Shown piece by piece: positions 25,753 through 34,079 of a DNA stretch of 64,000 bases. How positions within the stretch are numbered: the first letter of the stretch is position 1; every line of letters starts with the position of its first letter. The notes under the pieces were generated by a model. The model was not told where the DNA came from, made no database searches, and saw only the letters and a program-made list of their open reading frames with translations. A program made the translations under genes and the position numbers. The DNA is from Orrella daihaiensis (lineage in GTDB: Bacteria; Pseudomonadota; Gammaproteobacteria; Burkholderiales; Burkholderiaceae_B), in contig NZ_CP063982.1 of assembly GCF_022811525.1 (NCBI RefSeq), positions 1,674,001 to 1,738,000 of the forward strand, written 5' to 3'.

Positions 25753-26936
25753 TAAAGCAACCCATCCTTTCGAAACATTTCCTTGATACCGCGCACAGCC
25801 TGCCGGATGCGTTGCTCGTTCTCTATAAGGGCAAAGCGCACATATTCATCGCCTTGGTCACCAAACCCAATACCTGGAGACACTGCAACTTTGGCCATTT
25901 CCAGAACTCGTTTAGAGAACTCCAGAGATCCCATATCCCGATAGGCTGGAGGGATATGGGCCCAGATGTACATAGAGGCCTTGGGGACCTCTACATCCCA
26001 ACCCGCTTCCTGTAACCCTTTGGCCAAGACATCCCGCCGTCGCTGGTATTTCTCGACAATCTCAGCCACCGCATCCTGCGGACCATCGAGCGCTGCAATG
26101 GCGGCAACTTGAAGAGGGGTGAACGTACCGTAATCGTGATAACTCTTGATGCGCGCTAGTGCGTTGACCAATTCAGCATTGCCCACCATGAAACCGATGC
26201 GCCAGCCGGCCATGTTGTAACTCTTGCTCATCGTAAAGAATTCGACGGCGACATCACGGGCACCCGGTACTTGCATGATTGACGGCGCCTGATAACCATC
26301 AAAGCAAATATCTGCATACGCCAAATCATGAACGACCAGAATATTGTGTGCTTTGGCCAGTGCAATCACGCGCTCGAAAAATGACAGGTCAACGCATTGG
26401 GCAGTAGGGTTACTCGGAAACCCGAGAATCATCATTTTTGGTTTTGGAATCGACTCGCTAACGGCTCGCTCGAGCTCAGCGAAAAAGTCGGTACCAGGTG
26501 TCATGCGCACAGACCGGATATTGGCGCCAGCAATCACTGCCCCGTAAATATGGATCGGATAGCTTGGATTCGGCACCAGAACCGTGTCACCAGCGTCTAG
26601 CGTAGCCAGCATCAAATGCGCCAAACCTTCCTTTGAGCCAATCGTGACGATCGCTTCAGAATTTGGGTCAAATGACACGTCATAGCGCCGGGCATACCAA
26701 TCAGTGATCGCCTTGCGCAGGCGTGGAATACCTTTTGAAACTGAGTAACCGTGTGTCGTTGGGCGACGTGATGCCTCAACTAGTTTGTCCACGATGTGAT
26801 CTGGCGTTGGCCCATCGGGGTTTCCCATCGACATATCGATAATGTCTTCCCCTCGCCGTCGTGCCGCCATTTTCAACTCGCCAGTAATGTTGAACACGTA
26901 TGGCGGCAAACGCTCAATTCGGGGGAAATGTTTCAT
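25752..26936 (-). CDS. alaC: alanine-type aminotransferase AlaC
   Basis: A 394-residue fold-type I PLP aminotransferase. The PLP lysine is in TMSKSYNMAGWRIGF near residue 235-249, with NPDGPTP near 41 and NPSNPT-like GFPSNPTAQ near 172. The closest well-known match by pattern is AlaC (YfdZ), a glutamate-pyruvate aminotransferase. It heads the alaC-hom-thrC-crcB run. The 210-base divergent region to 27147 must hold its promoter. The substrate assignment rests on family resemblance and could be another small amino acid. Confidence 0.87.
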   Translation of the reverse strand: MKHFPRIERLPPYVFNITGELKMAARRRGEDIIDMSMGNPDGPTPDHIVDKLVEASRRPTTHGYSVSKGIPRLRKAITDWYARRYDVSFDPNSEAIVTIGSKEGLAHLMLATLDAGDTVLVPNPSYPIHIYGAVIAGANIRSVRMTPGTDFFAELERAVSESIPKPKMMILGFPSNPTAQCVDLSFFERVIALAKAHNILVVHDLAYADICFDGYQAPSIMQVPGARDVAVEFFTMSKSYNMAGWRIGFMVGNAELVNALARIKSYHDYGTFTPLQVAAIAALDGPQDAVAEIVEKYQRRRDVLAKGLQEAGWDVEVPKASMYIWAHIPPAYRDMGSLEFSKRVLEMAKVAVSPGIGFGDQGDEYVRFALIENEQRIRQAVRGIKEMFRKDGLL

Positions 26937-27146
26937 ATCAAAAAGCTCAAGTCAAAGGCAAGGCGCAAAAACCCTAGGTTAGAAAACCCTTTAATCTAGC
27001 GCATTTGTCGCATTGCAGCAAATTCATATGCTGAAATGGCCGTAACTAGTACGTATGACCGTGCCAAATATGCCACAGCACGAGAAAAACCCTAATCGCG
27101 CAAACAGGCTGGTCATGTATTATCGATCAAACAATAGGAGTTTGTT

Positions 27147-27593
27147 TTGAAGTTGCATGACGATGTCAATCCGAGCTTAAATACCGTTACCGCATACGGT
27201 GACGGCTTTATTGAAATCAATCAGACACGTTTCGAGACCGCCATTGCTTTTGGGCCTGAAGGAGTTGTTAATCCATGGCCTGCACACGACGCCAACGACA
27301 TCTCATCTGCGTCGCTGATGCAAGCCTGTGGCTTGTCCCAAAGCACTCAAGATCCCATGGCATTTCTTGATGCCGATGATGATTCCCCGGTACTTGACCC
27401 TAACCGCCCTGAAGTGTTGCTTGTCGGCACCGGTGAACGGCAAGTCATGCTTGGCGCGGACGTGGTCGGTCCACTATTGCGTGCCGGTGTCGGTGTGGAA
27501 TGCATGTCTACCGGCGCGGCTGCGCGAACATACAACATTTTGATGGCGGAAGGCCGTCGTGTTATTGCCGCCTTGATTTTGGAGAAAACCTGA
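27147..27593 (+). CDS. Mth938-like domain protein
   Basis: A 148-residue member of the Mth938/DUF498 family (related to human NDUFAF3), of unknown bacterial function. VLLVGTGERQVML near residue 91-103 and GVGVECMSTGAAARTYNILMAE, abbreviated as GVGVECMST...RTYNIL, are the family blocks. The start is TTG at 27147, with AGGAG 6 bases upstream (27136-27140). No ATG alternative fits. It is followed after one base by bcp, suggesting one transcript. Confidence 0.88.
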   Translation: MKLHDDVNPSLNTVTAYGDGFIEINQTRFETAIAFGPEGVVNPWPAHDANDISSASLMQACGLSQSTQDPMAFLDADDDSPVLDPNRPEVLLVGTGERQVMLGADVVGPLLRAGVGVECMSTGAAARTYNILMAEGRRVIAALILEKT

Positions 27594-27594
27594 C

Positions 27595-28065
27595 ATGAGT
27601 AAACCCCTGAGCGTGGGCGACAGCGCCCCTAATTTCAGAGCTGAGAGCACCGCTGGCATTATCGAACGATCAGATACGAACGGACACAAGATGGTCCTGT
27701 TTTTTTACCCCAAGGACAACACGCCCGGATGCACGACAGAGGCGCAGGCATTTCAGCAACACCAGCAGGCATTTCGCCGTGCTGATTGCTATCTGGCCGG
27801 TGTTTCACGCGACTCACTCAGTTCGCACGTCAAATTCAGCGAAAAACTTGGTCTGAAATATCCATTGATCTCAGATCCACAAGAGCAGGTTTGTCAGCTC
27901 TACGACGTCATCCGCGACAAAAAAATGTATGGCAAAACCGTTCGAGGCATTGAACGGAGCACATTTTTGATCGACAGCAACGGCAAGATTGCCAAAGTCT
28001 GGCGTGGCGTGAAAGTGCCCGGTCACGTTCAAGAGGTGCTGCAAGCAGCTCAGTCCCTCGCATGA
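27595..28065 (+). CDS. bcp: thioredoxin-dependent thiol peroxidase (Bcp/PrxQ family)
   Basis: Reduces hydrogen peroxide and organic hydroperoxides. The 156-residue protein has the thioredoxin fold with the peroxidatic cysteine in NTPGCTTEAQAF (Cys about 46). The +5 position, which carries the resolving cysteine in E. coli Bcp, is not cysteine here. Other cysteines lie near residues 67 and 99, so the resolving mechanism may differ or be 1-Cys. It ends about 100 bases before the PhoH-family gene. Confidence 0.94.
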   Translation: MSKPLSVGDSAPNFRAESTAGIIERSDTNGHKMVLFFYPKDNTPGCTTEAQAFQQHQQAFRRADCYLAGVSRDSLSSHVKFSEKLGLKYPLISDPQEQVCQLYDVIRDKKMYGKTVRGIERSTFLIDSNGKIAKVWRGVKVPGHVQEVLQAAQSLA

Positions 28066-28163
28066 TTGAACATAGGTTGTCATGTCTGTAACAAAACTGT
28101 CAAGCTGTCATGGCAGTGTAGGTGTCACGAAATATTTCGGCTTAACCACGGAGATAGTTATTC

Positions 28164-29864
28164 ATGCCGCTTCCCAAACTGCCGTCTCGACCCGCTACTC
28201 TGCTGGATCTGTCATCAATGGCCGAGCCAAAACCTACCACCGATCGCGTGAGATCCCAGAGCCGCTCTGACAATGCGGAAATAGTCCAGACAACGGCCGC
28301 ACCAATCTCGGACACCAAGACAGCTTCACCGCCGACAGCACTGCTGGCACCCGCACCAAGCACAGCCAAGCTGACATCGGTCAAACCCGCAGGTAAGCGT
28401 GGTGCGACAGGCTTGTCGGCCAATACCTCAGCCGCAAACAAATCGGCTAAGTCCCGAAAACCAAAAGCGGACGTGGTCACCAAGTTATTCGTCCTGGACA
28501 CCAACGTTTTAATGCACGACCCAACCAGCCTGTTTCGGTTTGAGGAGCACGACGTCTACTTGCCGATGATGACGCTCGAAGAGCTTGATCATCACAAAAA
28601 GGGCATGTCTGAAGTTGCCCGAAATGCGCGTCAAGTGAGCCGATCACTTGATGCGCTGGTAGAAGACCTGGAACAGATCGATCAGGGAATCGAGTTGGAC
28701 AGGCTCGGCAACAAAGACGCCACGGGTAAACTTTTTTTCCAGACCACTGCCCTGGCGAATCACTTGCCGGACGACTTGCCGATGGGCAAAGCCGACAACC
28801 AGATCCTGGGCGTGGTCAGCGCGCTGCAAAAGCAATTTAGTGACCGTGAGGTAGTTCTTGTCTCCAAAGACATCAACATGCGCCTGAAGGCACGAGCACT
28901 TGGACTAGCCGCAGAGGATTACTTTAACGATCATGTACTTGAAGACACCGATCTGCTGTACACCGGTGTTCAAGTGCTGCCGGAAGATTTCTGGAACAAA
29001 CACGGCAAGGATATTGAATCTTGGCAACAAGGTGGCATCACGTTCTACCGAATCAAGGGTCCTCTTTGCAGTCAATTTCTTGTCAATCAATTTGTGTACT
29101 TCGATGGCTCCCTGCCGTTACACGCACAGGTACGCGAAGTCAGCGGCAAGACAGCTGTTCTGGCTACATTGCGGGACTACACCCACGCCAAAAATAATGT
29201 CTGGGGTATCACGGCACGTAATCGTGAACAAAACTTTGCACTGAACTTATTAATGGATCCTGATGTGGACTTCGTGTCATTGCTTGGCCAAGCAGGCACA
29301 GGCAAGACGCTACTGACTTTGGCTGCTGCCCTTACTCAGGTGCTCGAAACTAAACGCTATACAGAAATCATCATGACGCGTGTGACTGTACCGGTTGGGG
29401 AAGACATAGGTTTTTTACCTGGGACAGAAGAAGAAAAAATGTTGCCATGGATGGGTGCACTAGAAGACAACCTAGATGTGCTGAATATGGGCGACTCAGA
29501 GGGCAATAACAATAGCAATGACTGGGGCCGCGCTGCGACCATGGACCTGATTCGATCGCGCATTAAAGTGAAGTCATTAAATTTCATGCGTGGCCGAACA
29601 TTTCTGAATAAATTTCTGATCATTGATGAGGCACAAAACTTAACGCCCAAGCAAATGAAAACATTAATTACCCGTGCTGGGCCAGGTACCAAGGTGGTTT
29701 GCCTGGGCAACATTGCCCAAATCGACACTCCCTACCTGACAGAAGGCAGTTCAGGACTGACATTTGTGGTCGACCGATTCAAAGGCTGGCCGCATGCCGG
29801 ACACATTACCTTGCAGCGCGGCGAGCGTTCTCGTCTAGCTGATTACGCTGGAGACGTTTTGTAG
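28164..29864 (+). CDS. PIN domain-PhoH family ATPase (YlaK/PhoH2 type)
   Basis: The 566-residue protein has three parts. A low-complexity N-terminus (about 1-100, Ala/Ser/Thr/Lys-rich) comes first. A PIN nuclease domain begins at FVLDTNVLMHDP near 108-119. A C-terminal PhoH ATPase domain has GQAGTGKTLLTLA (Walker A, near 378) and LIIDEAQNLTP (Walker B, near 490). PIN-PhoH proteins are reported as RNA helicase/RNase enzymes. The disordered N-terminus is longer than usual. The stop overlaps the pdxA GTG by one base. Confidence 0.92.
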   Translation: MPLPKLPSRPATLLDLSSMAEPKPTTDRVRSQSRSDNAEIVQTTAAPISDTKTASPPTALLAPAPSTAKLTSVKPAGKRGATGLSANTSAANKSAKSRKPKADVVTKLFVLDTNVLMHDPTSLFRFEEHDVYLPMMTLEELDHHKKGMSEVARNARQVSRSLDALVEDLEQIDQGIELDRLGNKDATGKLFFQTTALANHLPDDLPMGKADNQILGVVSALQKQFSDREVVLVSKDINMRLKARALGLAAEDYFNDHVLEDTDLLYTGVQVLPEDFWNKHGKDIESWQQGGITFYRIKGPLCSQFLVNQFVYFDGSLPLHAQVREVSGKTAVLATLRDYTHAKNNVWGITARNREQNFALNLLMDPDVDFVSLLGQAGTGKTLLTLAAALTQVLETKRYTEIIMTRVTVPVGEDIGFLPGTEEEKMLPWMGALEDNLDVLNMGDSEGNNNSNDWGRAATMDLIRSRIKVKSLNFMRGRTFLNKFLIIDEAQNLTPKQMKTLITRAGPGTKVVCLGNIAQIDTPYLTEGSSGLTFVVDRFKGWPHAGHITLQRGERSRLADYAGDVL

Positions 29865-30859
29865 TGGATCGTCAAACTCGTCTTGGTATCACCTTGGGCG
29901 ACCCTGCCGGCATAGGGCCAGAGATTATCGTCAAGTTATATCAACACAACGCACCACCAGACTGTGTGATCTACGGTGACAGCAATACAATCGAGCAAAC
30001 CATGCACAGGCTCGGTCTGGAACGACCTATGCAGATACTCACCACACCAGACGAGGCGATAGACCCTAACGCCCTGCCCGTTTATCAAGCTTGTGATCCT
30101 GTATCGGTTGATCTCGCACCCGGCAGGGTCAGTGCCGAAGCAGGCAAAGCAGCCTACCAATGTGTTGATCGAGCCATCGATGATGCTTTAGAAGGACAGC
30201 TACAAGGCATCATCACAGCACCATTAAACAAACAAGCCATTCACATGGCGGGCTACGACTTTCCGGGTCACACAGAAATCCTTGCGCATCGTTGTGGCGA
30301 CGTGCCGGTTGCTATGATGCTGGCTAATAATGCGATTCGCGTTGTACTGGTCACCATACACATCCCACTGGGACAAGTTGCACAGACGATCACAATCGAT
30401 CTGGAAATTCAGGCCATACAACTGGCCCATAGGGCCTGTGAACAGTTGGGGATAAACGCCCCGCGAGTTGCCGTGGCGGCCTTGAATCCGCATGCTGGTG
30501 AGGCAGGCAAATTTGGCAATGAAGAGCAGCGCATCATTGCACCAGCGATAGAACAAGCGCGCGCACTAGGTATTGACGTCTCTGGTCCATGGCCTGGCGA
30601 CACAATTTTCGGGCGGGCACGTACGGGAGAATTTGATGTGGTCGTGGCCCAATATCACGACCAAGGATTGATTCCAGTGAAATACTTAGGAATTGATGAG
30701 GGCGTCAATATCACCGTAGGACTACCATTTGTTCGCACAAGCGTAGATCACGGCACAGCGTTTGACATTGCCGGCAAAGGTCTTGCCAGTGAGTCCTCAC
30801 TGGCGCAGGCTGTTGATATAGCCCGTATCCTAGTTGGCAATCAGAGTCGGTCCAACTAG
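29864..30859 (+). CDS. pdxA: 4-hydroxythreonine-4-phosphate dehydrogenase
   Basis: Catalyses the NAD-dependent oxidation in the DXP-dependent pyridoxal phosphate pathway. The 331-residue product shows LGDPAGIGPEI near the N-terminus, TAPLNKQAIHMAGYDFPGHTE around 110-130, NPHAGEAG near 207, and AQYHDQGLIPVKY near 262, where the metal-binding histidines lie. It starts with GTG, one base overlapping the PhoH-family stop. Its 3' end overlaps convergent dnaB by 4 bases. Its substrate pathway also uses DXP made by Dxs, encoded 4 kb downstream. Confidence 0.96.
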   Translation: MDRQTRLGITLGDPAGIGPEIIVKLYQHNAPPDCVIYGDSNTIEQTMHRLGLERPMQILTTPDEAIDPNALPVYQACDPVSVDLAPGRVSAEAGKAAYQCVDRAIDDALEGQLQGIITAPLNKQAIHMAGYDFPGHTEILAHRCGDVPVAMMLANNAIRVVLVTIHIPLGQVAQTITIDLEIQAIQLAHRACEQLGINAPRVAVAALNPHAGEAGKFGNEEQRIIAPAIEQARALGIDVSGPWPGDTIFGRARTGEFDVVVAQYHDQGLIPVKYLGIDEGVNITVGLPFVRTSVDHGTAFDIAGKGLASESSLAQAVDIARILVGNQSRSN

Positions 30860-32232
30860 TAGCTGCCACCACCACCGGTAAAATTCAGGAACTTGGTACT
30901 TTCACCTTGAAATGTTAGGCGCACTGTTCCGATAGGACCATTACGCTGTTTACCGATGATGATTTCAGCTGTGCCCTTGTCCGGCGAATCGGGATTGTAG
31001 ACCTCATCACGATAGATGAACAAAATCAAATCCGCATCCTGCTCAATCGCGCCGGATTCTCGCAAATCACTCATCACGGGACGTTTATTAGGACGCTGCT
31101 CAAGAGATCGATTCAACTGCGAAAGACAAACCACAGGGCACTCAAGCTCCTTGGCTAACGACTTTAGAGCCCGACTAATTTCTGAAATCTCGGTCGCACG
31201 GTTTTCCCCACCGCCCGAAGATGACATCAATTGAATATAGTCAATGACGATCAGCCCAAGACGGCTACATTGGCGAGCCAAACGTCTAGCTCGAGCTCTC
31301 AAGTCAACAGCGGTTAAGCCTGGTGTTTCGTCTATGTACACCTGAGCGTTTTGCATTCTCTGAACCGCGTGTGTCACGCGTGGCCAGTCATCAGTCAGCA
31401 ATTTCCCGGTTCGCATGCGATGTTGATCCAGCATCCCAACCGAACCCAGCATTCGCATGGCCAATTGAACCGCCCCCATTTCCATGGAGAAAACCGCCAC
31501 CGGCAAGCCTTGTTCGATCGCAACGTGCTCGGCGATGTTCATGGAAAATGAGGTCTTGCCCATGGAGGGACGCCCAGCGACGATGACCAGATCGCCTGGC
31601 TGCAAACCAGACGTCATTCGATCCAGATCTATAAACCCCGTTGGGATACCCGTCACATCAGAGTCCCCCTCGCGGTGGTACAACTCGTCAATTCGTTCCA
31701 CGACTTGAGCCAGCAGTGGCTGGATTTCATGGAAACCTTGTGAGCTTCTTGCACCCTCTTGTGCAATTTTAAAGACCCTGGATTCTGCCTCGTCAAGCAA
31801 TTGACGAGCCTCTTTGCCTTGCGGATTCAGAGCCGCAGCGGCGATCTCATCGGTTACTTCAACCAATTTGCGCAACATTGATCGCTCGCGCACGATTTCA
31901 GCGTAGCGACGAATGTTGGCTGCAGACGGCGTGTTATGAGCTAGGGCGTTTAGATACCCTAAACCGCCCGCCTCTTCTGCCTTACCTGCGCTGGCCAAAG
32001 ACTCGTTGACAGTGATGACGTCAGCTGGCCTCGAGAGATTGATCAATCTGGCAATGTGTTCCCAAATCAGTCGATGGTCGTGCCGGTAGAAATCATCTTT
32101 CCCGAGCAGATCAGTCAACCGCTCAAAGGAGGCATTGTCAAGCAACAACCCGCCGAGCACTGATTGCTCAGCTTCGATCGAATGGGGTGGAACACGCAAG
32201 TACTGCAGGTCAGGTTCTGGGGTCTGGTTCAT
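30856..32232 (-). CDS. dnaB: replicative DNA helicase
   Basis: A hexameric 5'-3' helicase at the replication fork. The 458-residue protein has the N-terminal primase-interacting domain (VPPHSIEAEQSVLGGLLLD near residues 15-33) and the RecA-like motor with VAGRPSMGKTSFSMN near 206-220 and the Walker B/DnaB motif LIVIDYIQLM near 315. It is full length with no intein. It lies downstream of the rpsF-priB-rpsR-rplI operon but is separated from it by a strong bidirectional terminator (32311-32345). Confidence 0.97.
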   Translation of the reverse strand: MNQTPEPDLQYLRVPPHSIEAEQSVLGGLLLDNASFERLTDLLGKDDFYRHDHRLIWEHIARLINLSRPADVITVNESLASAGKAEEAGGLGYLNALAHNTPSAANIRRYAEIVRERSMLRKLVEVTDEIAAAALNPQGKEARQLLDEAESRVFKIAQEGARSSQGFHEIQPLLAQVVERIDELYHREGDSDVTGIPTGFIDLDRMTSGLQPGDLVIVAGRPSMGKTSFSMNIAEHVAIEQGLPVAVFSMEMGAVQLAMRMLGSVGMLDQHRMRTGKLLTDDWPRVTHAVQRMQNAQVYIDETPGLTAVDLRARARRLARQCSRLGLIVIDYIQLMSSSGGGENRATEISEISRALKSLAKELECPVVCLSQLNRSLEQRPNKRPVMSDLRESGAIEQDADLILFIYRDEVYNPDSPDKGTAEIIIGKQRNGPIGTVRLTFQGESTKFLNFTGGGGSY

Positions 32233-32257
32233 AAGACGATCATATCGCCAAGCGCGT

Positions 32258-32275
32258 CAACTTGGGCGCAAGTTG
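32258..32275. promoter_or_regulatory. inverted repeat upstream of dnaB
   Basis: A perfect 7-base inverted repeat with a 4-base centre (CAACTTG-GGCG-CAAGTTG) lies 26-43 bases upstream of the dnaB ATG, in the short stretch between dnaB and the rplI terminator. It is a plausible operator or part of the promoter region. I cannot name a binding protein, and chance occurrence is possible. Confidence 0.3.
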
Positions 32276-32310
32276 GGCTTGGCTTGGACGGAACTCGGGA
32301 CGTTCAGATA

Positions 32311-32345
32311 AAAATGGCACGGTATCACCGTGCCATTTTTTTAAC
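32311..32345. terminator. bidirectional intrinsic terminator between rplI and dnaB
   Basis: A perfect 13-base stem (AAAATGGCACGGT) with a 3-base loop, flanked by T runs on both strands. On the minus strand it ends the rpsF-priB-rpsR-rplI transcript before dnaB. The arms are complementary without mismatch. Confidence 0.9.
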
Positions 32346-32361
32346 ACTCAAACGCCTGGTT

Positions 32362-32817
32362 TTACACTAATTCGCCTTCAACCTTGATGAGAATGTCAGA
32401 AACCACGTCAGGGTGCAAAGCAACCTGTACCTGATACTCACCAATTGCCTTGATGGCGCCATCCGGCAACCGAACCTGGCTTTTAGCGACACCCTCGAAC
32501 CCTTTTTCGACCAAGGCCGTGGCAATGTCCATGTTGGTAACAGAGCCGAACAGGCGTCCATCGACACCAGCTTTTTGCAGCATGTTAAGCACCAGGCCTT
32601 CCATACGGCCTGCGAGCGCCTGAGCAGCCGCTAAACGCTCAGCCTGAACGCGCTCAAGTTCCGCGCGGCGCTGCTCAAATTCCTTGAGCGCCGCTTCAGT
32701 GGCACGGCGTGCTTTTTTCTGAGGAATCAAGAAGTTGCGGGCATAACCGTCGCGAACACGCACAACATCACCGAGGTTGCCGACATTTACGATTTTTTCA
32801 AGCAGAATGACTTGCAT
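32362..32817 (-). CDS. rplI: 50S ribosomal protein L9
   Basis: A 151-residue ribosomal protein beginning MQVILLEKIVNVGNLGDVV, with the N-terminal L9 signature (GYARNFLIPQKKA near 24-36), the long connecting helix and the C-terminal domain. It is last in the rpsF-priB-rpsR-rplI cluster and 14 bases after rpsR. It is normal in length and order. Confidence 0.98.
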   Translation of the reverse strand: MQVILLEKIVNVGNLGDVVRVRDGYARNFLIPQKKARRATEAALKEFEQRRAELERVQAERLAAAQALAGRMEGLVLNMLQKAGVDGRLFGSVTNMDIATALVEKGFEGVAKSQVRLPDGAIKAIGEYQVQVALHPDVVSDILIKVEGELV

Positions 32818-32831
32818 GATAGCTCCCCAGA

Positions 32832-33110
32832 TTACTTATGGTTGTCAGTGAACGGCAACAGTGCCAGAAAACGGGCACGCTTGACCGCGGTGTCAAGCTG
32901 ACGCTGATAATGAGCCTTGGTGCCAGTCAAACGAGCAGGAATAATCTTGCCATTTTCTTGGATAAAGTCGCGCAGTGTATCGAGATCTTTGTAGTCGATC
33001 TGATCAATACCGGCTGCCGAGAAACGGCAGAATTTACGGCGCTTGAACAAAGGGTTTTGTTGAGTAAATTTCTTTTTTTCTTTACGACCTGCGAATGCCA
33101 TCTTGGACAC
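32832..33110 (-). CDS. rpsR: 30S ribosomal protein S18
   Basis: The 92-residue product contains KFCRFSAAGIDQIDYKDLD and GKIIPARLTGTKAHYQRQL, the S18 signature. It binds the 16S platform as a heterodimer with S6. The N-terminus is slightly longer than enterobacterial S18 (75 residues) owing to a Lys/Phe-rich extension, which is common in betaproteobacteria. It lies between priB and rplI. Confidence 0.97.
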   Translation of the reverse strand: MSKMAFAGRKEKKKFTQQNPLFKRRKFCRFSAAGIDQIDYKDLDTLRDFIQENGKIIPARLTGTKAHYQRQLDTAVKRARFLALLPFTDNHK

Positions 33111-33119
33111 CTCTTTCGA

Positions 33120-33419
33120 TTAAACGTTTGATGAAACACCGATTCGCTTGGCGTGCAATACAAGTCTGGGAGAGTTTTGGCGAGCTGCTGCCAAAAAACC
33201 TTCTACTTTCAGGATCTGACCCAACACGGCTGACTGCCACATCAGCGCCAAATCACCCATTGCTACCACCGGCATTTCAAACTTGACCATTCTTGAGACA
33301 CCTGCCTGATCAACTGACTCACTATGAAGAACCTTGAGATCTAGAACAGCAACTGCAGCTGGTGTGTATCTCAAAGCGGATCGCTCAATGAGCTCACCCG
33401 TGATAGTGACTTGATTCAA
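33120..33419 (-). CDS. priB: primosomal replication protein N (PriB)
   Basis: A 99-residue single-stranded-DNA-binding protein of the OB fold that acts in replication restart with PriA. It starts MNQVTITGELIERSALRYTPAA, shown here as NQVTITGELIE, typical for betaproteobacterial PriB, and ends with VLHAKRIGV. Its position between rpsF and rpsR is the conserved one. Confidence 0.95.
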   Translation of the reverse strand: MNQVTITGELIERSALRYTPAAVAVLDLKVLHSESVDQAGVSRMVKFEMPVVAMGDLALMWQSAVLGQILKVEGFLAAARQNSPRLVLHAKRIGVSSNV

Positions 33420-33441
33420 ACAACTGCTCTTTTAGGCCGGA

Positions 33442-33819
33442 TTAATTGGACTCTTCGGCTGGAGCAGCTGGCTCGGCAGCTTTACGAGCCTCTTCTCTTT
33501 CGACCGACTTCATCATGACTGATGGTCCGTTCGGGGCTGCTGCCGTCTTGATGACCAGATGACGCAACACCGCATCGTTGTATCGGAAGGAATGCTCTAA
33601 TTCTTCGAGTGTTGACTGACCGCACTCAATGTTCATGCAGACATAATGTGCCTTGACTAGCTTCTGAATGGGATAAGCGAGCTGACGGCGGCCCCAATCC
33701 TCTAGTCGATGTACCTTACCGCTGTTACTCGTGATCAGAGCCTGGTAACGCTCCGTCATCGCGGGCACCTGTTCACTTTGATCAGGATGCACAATAAAAA
33801 CCACTTCGTAATGGCGCAT
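33442..33819 (-). CDS. rpsF: 30S ribosomal protein S6
   Basis: The 125-residue product begins MRHYEVVFIVHPDQSEQVP. The frame is open to 33852, but S6 begins at this ATG (33819), which has AAAGGAG upstream. RLEDWGRRQLAYPI near 44-57 is the S6 signature. The C-terminal tail is Ala/Glu-rich. It is the first gene of the cluster, preceded by a leader with two hairpins (33847-33893). Confidence 0.97.
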   Translation of the reverse strand: MRHYEVVFIVHPDQSEQVPAMTERYQALITSNSGKVHRLEDWGRRQLAYPIQKLVKAHYVCMNIECGQSTLEELEHSFRYNDAVLRHLVIKTAAAPNGPSVMMKSVEREEARKAAEPAAPAEESN

Positions 33820-33846
33820 GCAAATACTCCTTTGCCTATGGTTACT

Positions 33847-33893
33847 GACCAATATCGGTCGAAGTAGCCCGCTTTGTCTTCATTTAGACAAAG
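33847..33893 (-). promoter_or_regulatory. hairpin-rich rpsF 5' leader, candidate S6:S18 autoregulatory site
   Basis: Two hairpins lie in the leader of rpsF. One is a perfect 8-base stem (CTTTGTCT/AGACAAAG, 33872-33893). The other, nearer the start codon, is a 4-base stem on the minus strand (GACC-GATATT-GGTC, 33847-33860) with CCG at the loop edge. Known rpsF leaders bind the S6:S18 complex through a structured element exposing CCG. A -10-like TATAAA lies at 33949-33954. The match to the known motif is my inference and needs a covariance-model test. Confidence 0.35.
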
Positions 33894-34079
33894 TCGAGCA
33901 GGTTTAGCCGTGACCTAAAAAGTCACAAAAGCCTTCAATTGTCGCATGTTTATATACGCACCGCAAGTAAACACCACATTATCGCAAGCACCAGACGGCC
34001 GGGCACCAAATCGGTCGATTCACCTAGTCGGATCACTCAGCGGATCCGCATCGTTTGCGCGGACGCACCCGACTACCAG

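Noticed and set aside
28142..28504. 120-residue minus-strand open frame opposite the PhoH-family N-terminus
   Set aside because: It mirrors the Ala/Ser-rich disordered arm of the real gene.
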